Assembly (NCBI GenBank): GCA_017979445.1
Contig: CM030706.1
Coordinates: 10,340,967 to 10,404,966, forward strand
Length of the DNA stretch: 64,000 bases
Origin: Akebia trifoliata
Lineage: Eukaryota > Streptophyta > Magnoliopsida > Ranunculales > Lardizabalaceae
Direction of reading: 5' to 3'
Shown: positions 22,467 to 34,529 of the stretch, in pieces
Numbering within the stretch: the first letter of the stretch is position 1
Layout of the letters: every line of letters begins with the position of its first letter
Translations under genes and position numbers: made by a program
The notes under the pieces: model-generated
The model's database searches: none
Seen by the model: only the letters and a program-made list of their open reading frames with translations
What the model was told of the DNA's origin: nothing

Positions 22467-25400
22467 CATGTCCGAACCGGTCCTAAAAAAAACATGAAAA
22501 ACCGGATTGAAATCTTAGACCTGTTACAATTTCAGATTCAGATGTAGTCCGATCCACTTCGAAAATATTCGATCCAAATACATTTTAATATTTTTTTTTT
22601 ATTCTTAATTTTATATAAATACATGTAGACAATATTTTAGTCCTTTTGATTTCCCTCTATGTATTTGTAGTTGCAAAATAGATATTTTTATATGATTTAT
22701 ATTTTTTTTTTAATTTGAACATTGATGATTTGAAAATAATACATATATTCAGATGGATCGGATTGATTTTGGATTAAGGATGAAATGAAATAGATCAGAA
22801 TTGGTTCACACATTCATTAATCCAATCGGATCAAGTGCATGTTTAAAAAAAATTGGATTGGTATTGGAGTGGTATTAATCCGATATTGAATTGATCTATT
22901 GTCAGTCCTACTACAGACGAAAGAATGATGATTGTAGAGAAAATATATTTTGGGTATGTTTGATTGCACATGAAAAATAGGGTGGAAAATCATTTTCATG
23001 GAATGCAATCAAACAAATGGGAAATGCTATTTTTCATATGTTTGATTGGATTTTTACATGGAAATTTATTTTTCTCCATCCTCCAAAAGTCTTACAAAAT
23101 TTGAATTTCATTTTTCCACTTATACTCATGGGAAAATGAAATTCACCCATATTTTTCATTTCCAAATCAAAACCTTAACTTCATGTTTGAACCAAAATAT
23201 ACCCCATGTCCGAATCGGGCCCAAAAAAACATGAAAAATCAGATTGAAATCTTAAATCTGCTACAATTTCAAATTTAGATGTGTAGATGCGTGATTCTCG
23301 ATTACGATGACCACTTCTACGAAGGTTTGGAGTCACCACCATTCATTTTGTAAGAGGGTGTAAATGGTCATCCGATGTACATTTTTGAAATTTTTTCATT
23401 TTTGACGTTTAATGACTCTCGTTTGGATACGTTACTAATCAACTTGAGATCGGGGTAAGTGGTTCGATTTGAGAAAAGGAAAGGTGTTAGGCACTCTTTT
23501 CTCCCCACCAAATGATGGTAACCTCAACTCAACTCGACCATTTTTTGATGAAAAATGTAAAATAAAATAAGTGTCACGTATCGATAATTTGTACTCTAAG
23601 TAGGGATTTACTATCGACTTTCGCTTCTAAGGATCATCTCATCGATGAAGATGATCCAAATGAACATTAGCCTTAGAATAACACATTTTTGAAAAGTGTT
23701 GGTGATGGTTATGGATCCCTTCTCATGAGTTGAGAATGACCCAAAAACTGGTTGCCTCAAAATGATTTAAGAGGTTCAAAAATCGATTTTATTTTGAAAA
23801 TGGTTATAAGTCCTATACTTTCAACCGAACCAAGGTCCAATCTACCATAGATAGGGGAGAGGAAGCATCACATCCTAGGAGCTTTCTAAAATAAAAATTA
23901 AAGAGAGATGAAGGGAATAGTAGAAGAGGGATATGGAGAAGGTAGAGAAAGAGGGGGGGTGGTATGTATTATTTTGACCCACCTTAAAGCTTTAAGATCT
24001 TCTTTTCTTCTTCTTCTTCTCAAGTTCTTCTTCTTTGAGTCATTAATGAGTTATGAGAATGTAATTCTTTTGAGATTAGTGTGAGAGAGTAGTGAAGAGA
24101 TGAGCAGAGAGTTGAGTGTAGAGAATTGAAAGTGAGAGAGTATATTTTTTAATTTTTCATTAGCTTTTTCTTGAGTTGAGAATGGGAGGATTTTATAGAA
24201 TTTGGGTGTTATTTTTAGTGGTAGAGTTTGGTGAAATGATATGAACTGGTAGAATGGTGTGGGATTTAAGAGAGGGGTGTGTGTAATTTGAAGGAGATTG
24301 AAGGGTATTTAGGAAAGGCAGATTAAATAAGTTATTTGTAACCCAAATTGGTTGCATCTCTCTAACCTATTTGGGTTGAGTGTTAGGTGAAAGAGAATTA
24401 ATAAGAATGGTTAAAAGGATGGGATTGTGTAAGAGGATAATTAATTGGTGAGGTGAAAGGGGGAATGGTGTTTGGTTTAAGAGAATGGATTATGTAAGAA
24501 GGTAATTGATTAGGTTTTTGGAAGGGTGAGGGAGATGGTGACATGTGTGGAGATTAGAGGTTTGAATGAGTTGATGGGAGGAGATGAGTGTTTGATTTGA
24601 GAGAATAGAAGTTTATAGGAAATGATGAGGGTAGGTTAGGAGAAGGTGTTTGATTTGAGAGAATGAAGGTTTGTAGGGAATGATGAGGGTGATTAAGGGG
24701 ATGTATAGGTTGAAGGTGTTTGATTTGAGAGAATAGAGGTTTGTAGGAAATAATGAGGGTATGTTAGGGGGAGGTATAGGTTTAAAGTGTTTGATTTGAG
24801 AGAATGGAGATTTGTAGGGAATGATGAAGGTAGGTTAGGGAGAGGTATGGGTTGATGTGATTTTTTAGAGAAAGGTGATGGGAGTGGATAGTTTTGATGA
24901 GGGATGTGAGTTGAGGTGGTGACATGTGTCCCACCTTGATGATGTTGGGTGATTGGTTGTGATATTGGACTTGGGTAGAGAGTTGGGCAGTGGGTTGGAT
25001 GATTGGGCTTGGGTAGGTAATTGGGTAATGGGTTGAATAGTAGTCGTAATGGGCTTGGATTTGAATAGAATAATTGGATTTGGGTAGGATAGTAGTAGAT
25101 TGAGTTGATTTGGATTAGGGTAGGGATTCAATGGGTTTAGGTGGTGGTTTGAATAGGAATGGATTTGAGCTTATGTTGAATGGGTTGAGGAGTGGAGAAG
25201 GGTAGTGAGGAGTTTGGGTCCATGGGCCACGTGAGTAACTTTGGGCCGTTTATTGAAAAAGAATGATAAAATACATTGGATTTTTGTAGATTTGGGGCCT
25301 CGGAGCCCATTCTAATTTTTACGATTTTTTGGGCCATTTGCGTTAAAAGCCCGGTCAAATTTGGGTGTCTACAAGATGTACCCTGATCCACTCCGAAAAT

Positions 25401-27410
25401 ATTTGATCCAAATATATTTTAATATTTTTTTATTCTTAATTTTATATAAATACATATAGACAACATTTTTTAGTCCTTTTTATTTTCCACTATATATTTG
25501 TAGTTGAAAAATATATATATATATATATTTTAAATTTGAACATTGATAATTTGAAAATAATACATATATTCAGATGGATTGGATCGATTTTGGATTAAGG
25601 ATGAAATGAAATAGATTGGATTCGATTCACACATTCATTAATCTGATCGAATCGGGCACAAGTTTTAAAAAAATTGGATTGGTATTGGAGTGGTACTGAT
25701 CCGGTATCGAATCGATCCATTGTCAATCCTACTATGAACTAAAGAATGATGATTGTAGAGAGAAGGTATTTCGGGTATATTTGATTGCACATGCAAAATA
25801 GGGTGGAAAATCATTTTCATGGAATGCAATCAAACAAATGGGAAATGCCATTTTTCATGTGCTTGATTGCATTTTTACATGAAAATTTAGTTTTCTCCAT
25901 CCTCCAAAAGTCTTACAAAATTTGAATTTCATTTTTCCACTTATACTCACGGGAAAATGAAATTCACTTATATTTTTCATTTCCAAATCAAAACCTTAAC
26001 TTCATGTCCGAACCGGTCCCAAAAAAACATGAAAAAACATATTGAAATCTTAGATCCGCTACAATTTCAGATTCAAATGTACCCTAATCCACTCCGAAAA
26101 TATTCGATCCAAATATATTATAATATTTTTTTATTCTTAATTTTATATAAATACATATAGACAACATTTTAGTCCTTTTGATTTTTCTCTATATATTTGT
26201 AGTTGAAAAATATATATATATATATATATTTTAAATTTGAACATTGATAATTTGAAAATAATACATATATTCAGATGGATTGGATCGATTTTGGATTAAG
26301 GATGAAATGAAATAGATTGGATTCGATTCACACATTCATTAATCTGATCGAATCGGGCACAAGTTTTAAAAAAATTGGATTGGTATTGGAGTGGTACTGA
26401 TCCGGTATCGAATCGATCCATTGTCAATCCTACTATGAACTAAAGAATGATGATTGTAGAGAGAAGGTATTTCGGGTATATTTGATTGCACATGCAAAAT
26501 AGGGTGGAAAATCATTTTCATGGAATGCAATCAAACAAATGGGAAATGCCATTTTTCATGTGTTTGATTGCATTTTTACATGAAAATTTAGTTTTCTCCA
26601 TCGTCCAAAAGTCTTACAAAATTTGAATTTCATTTTTCCACTTATACTCACGGGAAAATGAAATTCACTTATATTTTTCATTTCCAAATCAAAACCTTAA
26701 CTTCATGTCCGAACCGGTCCCAAAAAAACATGAAAAAACATATTGAAATCTTAGATCCGCTACAATTTCATATTCAAATGTACCCTAATCCACTCCGAAA
26801 ATATTCGATCCAAATATATTATAATATTTTTTTATTCTTAATTTTATATAAATACATATAGACAACATTTTAGTCCTTTTGATTTTTCTCTATATATTTG
26901 TAGTTGAAAAATAGATATTTTTATATGATTTATATATATATAAATTTTAATTTGAAAATAATACATATATTCAAATGGATCGGATCGATTTTGGATTAAG
27001 GATGAAATGAAATAGATCGGATTCAGTTCACACATTCATTAATCCGATCGAATCGGGCACATGTTTTAAAAAAATTGTATTGGTATTGAGTGGTACTGAT
27101 CCGGTATCGAATTGATCCATTGTCAATCCTACTACAGACTAAAAAATGATGATTGTAAAGAAAATATATTTTGAGTATGTTTGATTGCACATGCAAAATA
27201 GGGTGGAAAATCATTTTCATGGAATGTAATTAAACAAATGGGAAATGACATTTTCCATGTGTTTAATTGAATTTTTACATGGAAAATTATTTTTCTCCAT
27301 CCTTCAAAAGTCTTACAAAATTTGAATTTCATTTTTCTACTTATACTCATAGGAAAATGAAATTCACCCAAAATTTTCATTTCCAAATCAAAACCTTTAC
27401 TTTATATCTT
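22467..27410. repeat. Satellite-like tandem array, four units of about 700 bp
   Basis: Units begin with CATGTCCGAA at 22467, 23205, 26003 and 26703. The spacing is 738, about 701 (once the inserted LTR and one target duplication are removed), and exactly 700 bp. All four share AAAATATTCGATCC, TTCTTAATTTTATATAAATA and GATTTTGGATTAAGGATG. Each also has a foldback in which TTTGATTGCACATG faces ATGGAATGCAATCAAA. Units 2 and 3 are nearly identical; units 1 and 4 are more diverged. There is no coding potential: the repeated short ORFs starting MKFTYIFHFQIKTLTSC are part of the unit. Confidence 0.92.
23282..25373 (-). mobile_element. Solo LTR of the Tat family with perfect AGATG target duplication
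   Basis: The 2092-bp segment starts TGTAGATGCG and ends GGTGTCTACA on the plus strand (minus orientation of the element). It is flanked on both sides by AGATG (23277-23281 and 25374-25378). Removing it with one AGATG restores the satellite unit exactly. It aligns with the LTR at 6292-8018. No internal element sequence is present, so it arose by recombination between two LTRs. Internally it has several copies of a TTTGATTTGAGAGAATGGAG-like unit (24590-24810, about 60-80 bp period). Confidence 0.93.
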
Positions 27411-27897
27411 CTTCTTACTCACTAACACCATAGTCAATGTGGAGGATAAAAATACCTGACCAATGACAAAATGCCACGTGTCACCATTTGTAGGAATTAG
27501 TAAACATTTGGATTGGTCGAACGAAACAGAAGTGCGATGAAACGGGTGAGGTCAACTTGAATCCCTAAAAATTCGGGATTCTTTTTAGGGATTCAAGTAC
27601 CAAAACAAAACGATTGTGTAATAATTGGTAAAAAACAACGAACTAGATAATATTCTTTTCAAGTCAAAGGTTGCAATCAAGGAATGATAAGACGGACTAA
27701 TGTACTTCATGAGTCTATAAATATAGGAGGGCTCAACTCTTCGAAAGTATATTTTTTGGTGAAAATCTTTCCTACATAGACTCAACTTTTGCCTGACTTG
27801 AGCGTTTAAGAGGTTGTTTTGCAGGAGACCTCCCACAACTCAAAGTAGAGCAATTTCGTATTCCGAAACATACAAACATAGCATGGAGATCTTGAGT

Positions 27898-30800
27898 TGA
27901 AAGCTCCCTCGATCCGTGGGTTGCGGATCCATTTTTTTTTGTTTGGGAATCACGACCTAGTTATTATGGTCTAGGAACCAAAACATTGACTCTAAATAAA
28001 TAAGAAAACATTGGTCTACAAAAAAAATGAATTCGGAGATTACGTTACTGAAAAAGCCTTCGATTCGCGGGTTGCAGATCCGTTTTTTGATATTTAGGAG
28101 TCTCCACCTAGTTTTACGGTCTAGGAACCGAAACACGACTCAAAATCGTAAAAAATGTATTAAACTACGAAAAGAATGGGTCCGGGGATCACGTTACAGG
28201 ATCGGAAGGTGTTAGGCACCGATCCCGCTCGGCAAACGTCGGTCTCTACTTTTCCCAAAAATTATTACATTGCTAAAAATGATCTAAAAAAATAAAAATA
28301 AAATAAAAATCTAACTTACCTGGGTAATTGCGACAACTGGTTCACTCAGAACTTGCAGAGATCGTTTTCGTGTGAGTTTTCCTATTTTTTATTCGTCATT
28401 GGATCCGCTTCTAATCTTCAAGACGAGGTATCGTTCTCCCAGATCTGAGTATTTTCTATATTTTTTGGAGGGTTTCTGAGTGTTTTTAAAGGAGTTATAG
28501 GTGTTTTTTAAATAAAAACTAGGGTTTGGATGTTAGATAGGGAGTTAAGGCTTCGAATTTAGGATTTTTGGAAGGCTGGGGAATGTTTCTGACCTCTCTT
28601 TCCTAGGGTTTCTCTTGACTTGCGATATTAGGTTATGGAGGTTCCTATTTTTAGAGTTTTTTGGGAGGTTCTAAGTTTGACTAGGTTTCTTTTAGATAAG
28701 TTAAATTAGGATTTTAATTCTTACGTACAATGAAAGAATATTGTTTAAGTTTTTTGGAGCACCCTCCTAATTATATCTTTAATTCTTTAGGGCCCCAAAT
28801 GGAAGGGTCTTTTAATAAATATCAGGTGGGCTCCCACTTAAATAAATGGACCACCACTTAAAATTTGACCCGTGGACTTAATTAATTGGTTTTAATTGTT
28901 TAAAAATTTTAATTTAATTTATTAAGATTTCACTTTACGTTAATTAATGTTTTAAATATTAATTTTAAAATTTTGAATTTGTAGGGTTGGAAAATTATCG
29001 TTTTGCCCCCAAAGAGGACTTTAGTGTTGAGAGGTCGTTTTTCGATGTTTTTGGACGTTTTGAAATCAGTTTTTCGTAAGGAATTCAATGGGAGTATCGG
29101 TTTGTTTCACTTATAATTTTTTGTGAGAAATGGTAGTGGACCTTATAAGGGGCATTTTCTTAATTTTATCGAATTTGATGAAAATTGATAAAATAGTTTA
29201 TTTGATTTTAATTTGTTGTTTTATGTGTTCGAAAATGTTTTCTTAAGCGTAATGGAAGCTCTAGGGATGTTTTGACGTTAAGGGTATTTTGGTAATTTGA
29301 TTATTTTTAACGATTTTTTCGTAAAGCTTATTTTTGTCTCATAATGATGATTTCTACGTTTTGGGGCCATATTTTCCAAGTGTAACATGATTTTTAAAGT
29401 TTTGTTTGTTTGAGATATCTCATCCGAATTTCTGAAACATATCTACTAACAACAAAAAATATTAGAATATTCATCCATCATTAGGAATCGTCGCAATCAG
29501 GTTGACGAGTTGATTAATTAGGCGAATGCGAAAATAGGGTGTCTACAATTACGGGGTTGAAATGTGTTAGGCACCAACCTCACCCGACAAACGTCGGTTT
29601 CTACTTTTTCCCAAAAATCACATTGCTTAAAAAATGGTCTAAACAATAAAATAAATATAAAAAAAGTTTACCTGGGTGATTGAGACAATAGATTCCCTCA
29701 AAACTGCCAGAGAGTGTCTTCATGTGAGTTTTTCTATTTTTTCTTCATCATCAGATCTGATTTTGATCTCCAAGATGAGGTATCCTCATCTTAAATTTGA
29801 GTATTTTTTGATTTTCTGAGTATTTTTTGGAAGGTTTCTAGGTGTTTTTTGAGGGTTTCTAGATATTTTTTGAGCAAAAATTGGGGTTTGGATGTTAAGT
29901 AGGGAGTGAGGACTTTGGATTTAGGATTTTGGGAAGACTGGGGGTGTTTCTGACCTCTATTTCCTAGGGTTTCTCTTGACCCTGCGAGATTGGATTGTGG
30001 AGGCTCCTATTTATAAAGTTTTGGGAGCTTTTTAGTTTGACTAGGTCTCTTTAAGATAAGATTAATTAAGATTTAATTAGGATTTTGAATTAGAATTTTC
30101 ATTCTTACTTATAATGAAAGAATATTTTTTTATTTTTTTGGAGAACCCCCATAATTATATCTTTAATTCTTTGGGCCCCTAGATGGAATGGTCTTTTAAT
30201 AAATGTCAGGTGGGCTCCCACTTGAATAAGTAGACTACTACTTAAAATTTGGCCCATGAACTTAATTAATTAATTTTATTTATTTAAAATTTTAAATTTA
30301 ATTTTATTAAGGTTTCATTTTATGTTCATTAATGTTTTAAATATTAATTTCAAAATTTCAAACTTTTAGGGTTGAAAAAATTATCGTTTTGCCCTTAAAG
30401 AGGGCTTTTGCGTTTCGAAGTCATTTTTCGATGTTTTAAGATGTTTTGAAATTGGTTTTTCATAAGAAATTTAATGGGAGTATCGATTTGTGTCATTTAT
30501 GGGTTTTTGGCATAAAATGGTCGTGGACCTTAAAGGGGTATTTTCGTAATTTTGTCGAATTTAGTGAAAATTGGCGAAATAATTTATTTGATTTTAATTT
30601 GTTGTTTTATGTGTTCATAAAGATATTCGTAAGCGTAATATAGACTCTAGGGATGTTTTGATGTTAAGGGTATTTTGGTAATTTGGTCATTTTTTAGTGA
30701 ATTTTCTCGTAAAACTTCTTTTTGTCTCAAAATGATGATTTCTATGTTTTTAGGTCATATTTTCCTAGCGTAGCATAATTTTTAAAGTTTTATTTACTTG

Positions 30801-30933
30801 AGATATCGCATCTAAATTTTTGAAACATATCTAGTAACAAATAAAAACATTGGAATATTCATCCATCTTTGAACCGTTACAATCGAGTTGACAAGTTGAT
30901 TAATCAGGCGAGTGCGAAAATGAGGTGTCTACA
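27898..30933 (-). mobile_element. Solo LTR (second Tat-like family) split by another solo LTR
   Basis: It starts TGAAAGCTCCC and ends GAGGTGTCTACA on the plus strand. Flanks are TGAGT (27893-27897) and TGAGC (30934-30938), a 5-bp duplication with one difference. Its two parts, 27898-28048 and 29548-30933, join into one LTR of about 1.5 kb, matching those at 32914-34524, 38424-40655 and 46775-48292. A TATA-like CTTTATAAATAGG lies near 30010 (minus strand). It sits inside the LTR of the gypsy element at 27438. Confidence 0.85.
28049..29547 (-). mobile_element. Solo LTR nested inside the solo LTR at 27898-30933
   Basis: This 1499-bp copy starts TGAAAAAGCC and ends GGTGTCTACA, and interrupts the outer LTR after GATTACGTTAC. 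The outer LTR resumes with ATTACGGGGTTG, giving GTTAC/ATTAC as the duplicated target with one mismatch. Intact relatives read CACGTTACGGGGTTGG across this point, which confirms the insertion site. Confidence 0.88.
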
Positions 30934-30989
30934 TGAGCGGAACGAAATTTTCTTTCCGCAATTGGCGTCCTTTGTGGGAAAGCTCTTCT

Positions 30990-31745
30990 AAAACATTAAC
31001 CATGTACTCTAGCCATGGTCAATATGAGAAACGATGCATGAGTACCATCACCGACAGAGCAGGCATATCATATGCATTAGTTGTTGACCTAGACAAGGAT
31101 CAAGATGTAGCAACAAAACGAAGAGATTAATGATGAGAGATAATAAAGAATTGAGGCTACAACTAGCTGAAGGATTAGAAGTCGGGATGTAACGACTATG
31201 AGGAACCACAAGAAAATCGATGGACTACTACAAGGGACAATATCGTAAAATCTCGAGGGATAAAAAAAGAACCATGACAATAATTACCGTCGAACCTTGT
31301 AACCCAAGAGCAACTTGAAGAGTTGCTCAAGAGGAAAGATGGTGTGAAAGAGAACTCGACTGGAATACTTATAAGGTCGGTGGTTCGTGAGTTAAGAGGT
31401 TCACCATTTTTCGAAGCTATATTGATGGTCGAAGCCCCACCACATGTTGAAATTTGAATTTTTTGATGGCACAAGAGAGCCACTCGAGCAAGTGGTATAC
31501 TATAAAAACCTCAATGTCCTGCACCAAGGAGATGACACTCTCTTGTGTAAGTTATTCACCTCTACACTCAAAGTAAGGGCAATAACTTAGTTTCAAGACC
31601 TGCCTTCAAGACCCATTCAAAGGTTTCCGAGTTGGAAGAAGTGTTTGTGGCGCAATTTGTGTACAACCGAAAGAAAATGGTAAAGGTTGATGTTTTGTTC
31701 CAACTCCAAACAAGAGCAAGGAGAGAGCATATGTATCTGTTTTGA
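30990..31745 (+). pseudogene. Gypsy gag remnant with frameshifts
   Basis: Plus-strand pieces in shifting frames match a plant gypsy gag: MYSSHGQYEKRC at about 31003, then after breaks REPLEQVVYYKNLNVLHQGD and LLCKLFTSTLKVRAIT near 31480-31590. VEVFVAQF-type sequence is degraded around 31640, and KKMVKVDVLFQLQTRA lies at 31673-31720. Several stops occur. It ends mid-domain at about 31745. Confidence 0.7.
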
Positions 31746-32035
31746 AGGGTTTGATTGAGATAGAGGATATCATGTCATTCTTCTTGTGATTGGCTTTAGG
31801 GTCCCATGTGTACATGTTTTGATGCTTCAGTGGCTTCGGATTACTCATCTCTCCCCTTTGTTGCCGCTCCGTAACTAAACACCCCAAAATAATAGTTTCT
31901 TTTATTTGGTGGGTGAATAAGTCATAAAGACTAGTATACTGATTGTAAAGAAAATGTTTTCAAGTGAAAATAGATTTTGGGAATGTTCGATTGCACATGG
32001 AAAATAGGGTGGAAAATCATTTTCATGGAATTGTT
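31746..32035 (-). pseudogene. Duplicated exon 1 region of the DUF2039 gene
   Basis: On the minus strand, ATG at 31848 opens MSNPKPLKHQNMYTWDPKAN, matching exon 1 of the gene at 22259-22336 codon by codon with several changes. At the exon end (31771) the donor GT has become AT, and no exon 2 follows. Upstream flank also matches (AATAAGTCATAAAG versus AATAAGCCGCAGGG). After a gap, bases 31933-32035 match the satellite unit next to the gene (GGGTGGAAAATCATTTTCAT). This is therefore a DNA-level copy of the gene's 5' end and neighbouring repeat, with an internal deletion. The 93-aa ORF here (31606-31887) joins this exon to gypsy gag and is not a gene. Confidence 0.88.
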
Positions 32036-32908
32036 TCCCCTTCCGAATGTCGCTCATAAAAAAGTATAAATGGATGAGGTGGAATGAAGATAGATGATCG
32101 ATAGATGTTTGTGGTGGTGGTGGCTATGAGTTGGGAGACAGTAGCAAGTCCTTGGTTGATATTGTCCCCACTATAAGGAGAAGGAATTGGGGTCCAATCC
32201 CACAATGTAGCGAGGTGATCAATTCTGATATGCATTTTGGAGATTTTCTCAAGTTCTAAACTTGAAATTTCAACTAAAATATCATCACGATCAGATCTTA
32301 ATCAAGAACTCCAATTTAATTAAGAGACATCTAGAAATTGAGTTTTATAATTGAGGATCATAAATGGCAATTAAACATAAAATCTAGTGATTGAGAAATT
32401 AACTTTGAACGAATAACAAATAAGCTAGATCCACGATAAAACTTAGAATGTAAAAATAAATGAGAATCAAATTCTAAGAGAAAAACTCGATGAATCTAAT
32501 ATAAATTTGATCTTACTCTTGTTCATATGCATACAAGTTTCATATCTAAACAAATTTATTCTTTTATTGCTTTTTTGAGCTTAGACTCTAATTTTACTAT
32601 AATCTACAACAGTTTGGGAAAACTCTTCCAAGATTTCAACTCTCTCTTTTTTCTTTAAAATTTTCTAGGATCCTAGAGAGTAAATCCAGGATTCTTCTTA
32701 AATCCTTCTTTTTCTCCAGGATCCCCTTTAGAAAACTCTCTAGAGGAAGATGAATCTCTCTCCTTAGCAATTCAAAAAAAAATGATTTACCCCCACTTTA
32801 GGATCTACTCCCTCTATTTATATAATTATAGAGGAAGACAATTTACACAACAGATTTTGGACAGAACCAGATTTTGGATCGCTATATTTAGTATAACGAT
32901 CTAAAATC
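32036..32908. other. AT-rich stretch without a recognised feature
   Basis: No coding similarity was found. The right part (32860-32910) has CGCTATATTTAGTATAACG and related AT-rich words that recur near 35690-36020, suggesting a diffuse repeat. Confidence 0.4.
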
Positions 32909-32913
32909 GTTAT

Positions 32914-34524
32914 TGAAAGAGCCCTCTATCTGCGGGGTGTGCGGATCCGCTTTTGATTTTTGAAGTTTGGGAGTCACCACCTAGTTATTACTGTCTAGGA
33001 ACCGAGCATTGACTCTAACAGATAAAAACAACTAATCTACGAAAGAAATTAGATCCGGGGATCACGTTACGGGGTTGGAAGGTGTTAGGCACCAATCCCG
33101 CCCGACAAACGTCGGTCTTTACTATTTTTCAAAAAGGGGTTACATTGCTAATAGACCTAAAATAAATAGAATAAAAAATATACCTATACGACGATCGCAA
33201 CGATTTGTTCTCTCAGAATTGGTAGAATGGCTTCTCGTAAAATATTCTTCACTTTGTTTCCGTCACTCAATCTGCTTCGGATCTCCAAGATGAAATACCT
33301 CTTTCTTAGATCTGAGTATTTCCTAAATTTTTTAAACAGATTTCTGGATATTTTTTGGAGAATTTTTGGACGTTTTTCTTCATAACCTAGGATTTGGATG
33401 ATAAGTAGAGAGTTAGGGCTTCAAAATCAAGGTTTGGGGAAAGCTAGGGGGACTTTTTGACCTACTTTTTCTAGGATTTATTTTGACCTGCGAAATTAGG
33501 TTGTGGAGGCTCTATATTTATAGAGTTTTTTTTTAAAGAATTAGGGTTTGAGTAGGTTTCCTTTTAGATAAGGTGAATTGGGGTTTTAACTTAAGTCTTA
33601 TTTGATTGACTAGGTTTCTTTAGATTAGGGTTTTAATTAGGGTTTTGACTTAAGTCAAATGAGATTGACTTGGTCTTTTAAATTAGATTTTTAAATCTTG
33701 CATACCATAAAAGAATATACTTTAGAGTTTTGTGGGTTACCCCCTAATTATATATTTAATTATTTGGACCCCAGATGGAAGGGTCTTTTAATAAATATCA
33801 GAGGGCTCCACGTAAATAAGTAGACAACCATCAACAATTTTGCCTGAGAGCTTGATTGATTAAATTTCTTGGCTTAGATTTTTAAATTAATTTTATTAAG
33901 ATTTTACTTTACATTAATTAATGATTTATTTATTAATTTTGAAATTTTAAATTGTTAAAATTAAAAAATTACTATTTTGCCCCCAAAGAGAACTTTTGCG
34001 TTTCAAGTCATTTTTTGATGTTCCAAAATATTTTGAAATCGGTTTTTTGTAAAGAATTCAATGGTATTATGGGTTTGTGTCATTTATGGATTTTGGATGT
34101 GAAATGATCGTGGACCCTATGAAGGACATTTTTATAATTTTGTCGAATTTGGTAAAAATTGGCGGAATGATTTATTTAGTTTCACTTTGTTATTTTATGT
34201 GTTCGAAAGAGTTTTCCTAAGCATAAGGGGGGCTTTAAGGATGTTTTGATGTTAAGAGTATTTTGGTAATTTGGTCATTTTTAGTGATTTTTATCGTAAA
34301 GCTTCTTTTTATCTAAAAAACGATGATTTCTATGTTTTTTGGGTCATGTTTTTCTAGCGTATCGTGGTTTCTATAGTTTTATTGATTTGAGATACCTTAT
34401 CCAAATTTCTAAAATATATCTAGTAACAAAATAAAGCATTGGAATAATCATCCATCATTAGGAACCGTTGCAATCGGGTTGACGAGTTGATTAATCAGGT
34501 GAATAAAAAAATGGGATGTTTACA
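32914..34524 (-). mobile_element. Solo LTR of the second Tat-like family
   Basis: It starts TGAAAGAGCCC and ends GGATGTTTACA, flanked by GTTAT (32909-32913) and ATTAT (34525-34529). It is about 1611 bp. It shares GGATCACGTTACGGGGTTGG, GGCACCAATCCCGCC and the TATA-like CTCTATAAATATAGAG (near 33515, minus strand) with the other copies. The canonical terminal GTCTACA has mutated to GTTTACA. No internal sequence is attached. Confidence 0.85.
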
Positions 34525-34529
34525 ATTAT

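Larger units (their letters stand above)
27438..31745 (+). mobile_element. Truncated Ty3/gypsy element: LTR, primer-binding site and gag remnant
   Basis: The LTR probably runs from TGTGGAGG (27438) to TTTCCGCA (30960) and is interrupted by solo LTRs at 27898-30933. Without them it is about 480 bp and has a TATA box (GTCTATAAATATAGG near 27712) and TGACTTGAGCG...TTTTGCAGGAGACCTCC near 27790-27830, typical of plant gypsy LTRs. The primer-binding site TGGCGTCCTTTGTGGGA (30963-30979) follows. Decayed gag continues to about 31745, where the sequence switches abruptly to a copy of the DUF2039 exon 1 region. Pol and the 3' LTR are missing. The left LTR edge is an inference from the TGTGG/CCGCA termini. 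Confidence 0.7.

Noticed and set aside
31606..31887. 93-aa minus-strand ORF as an independent gene
   Set aside because: It joins the copied DUF2039 exon 1 to antisense gypsy gag; only the first 26 codons are gene-derived.
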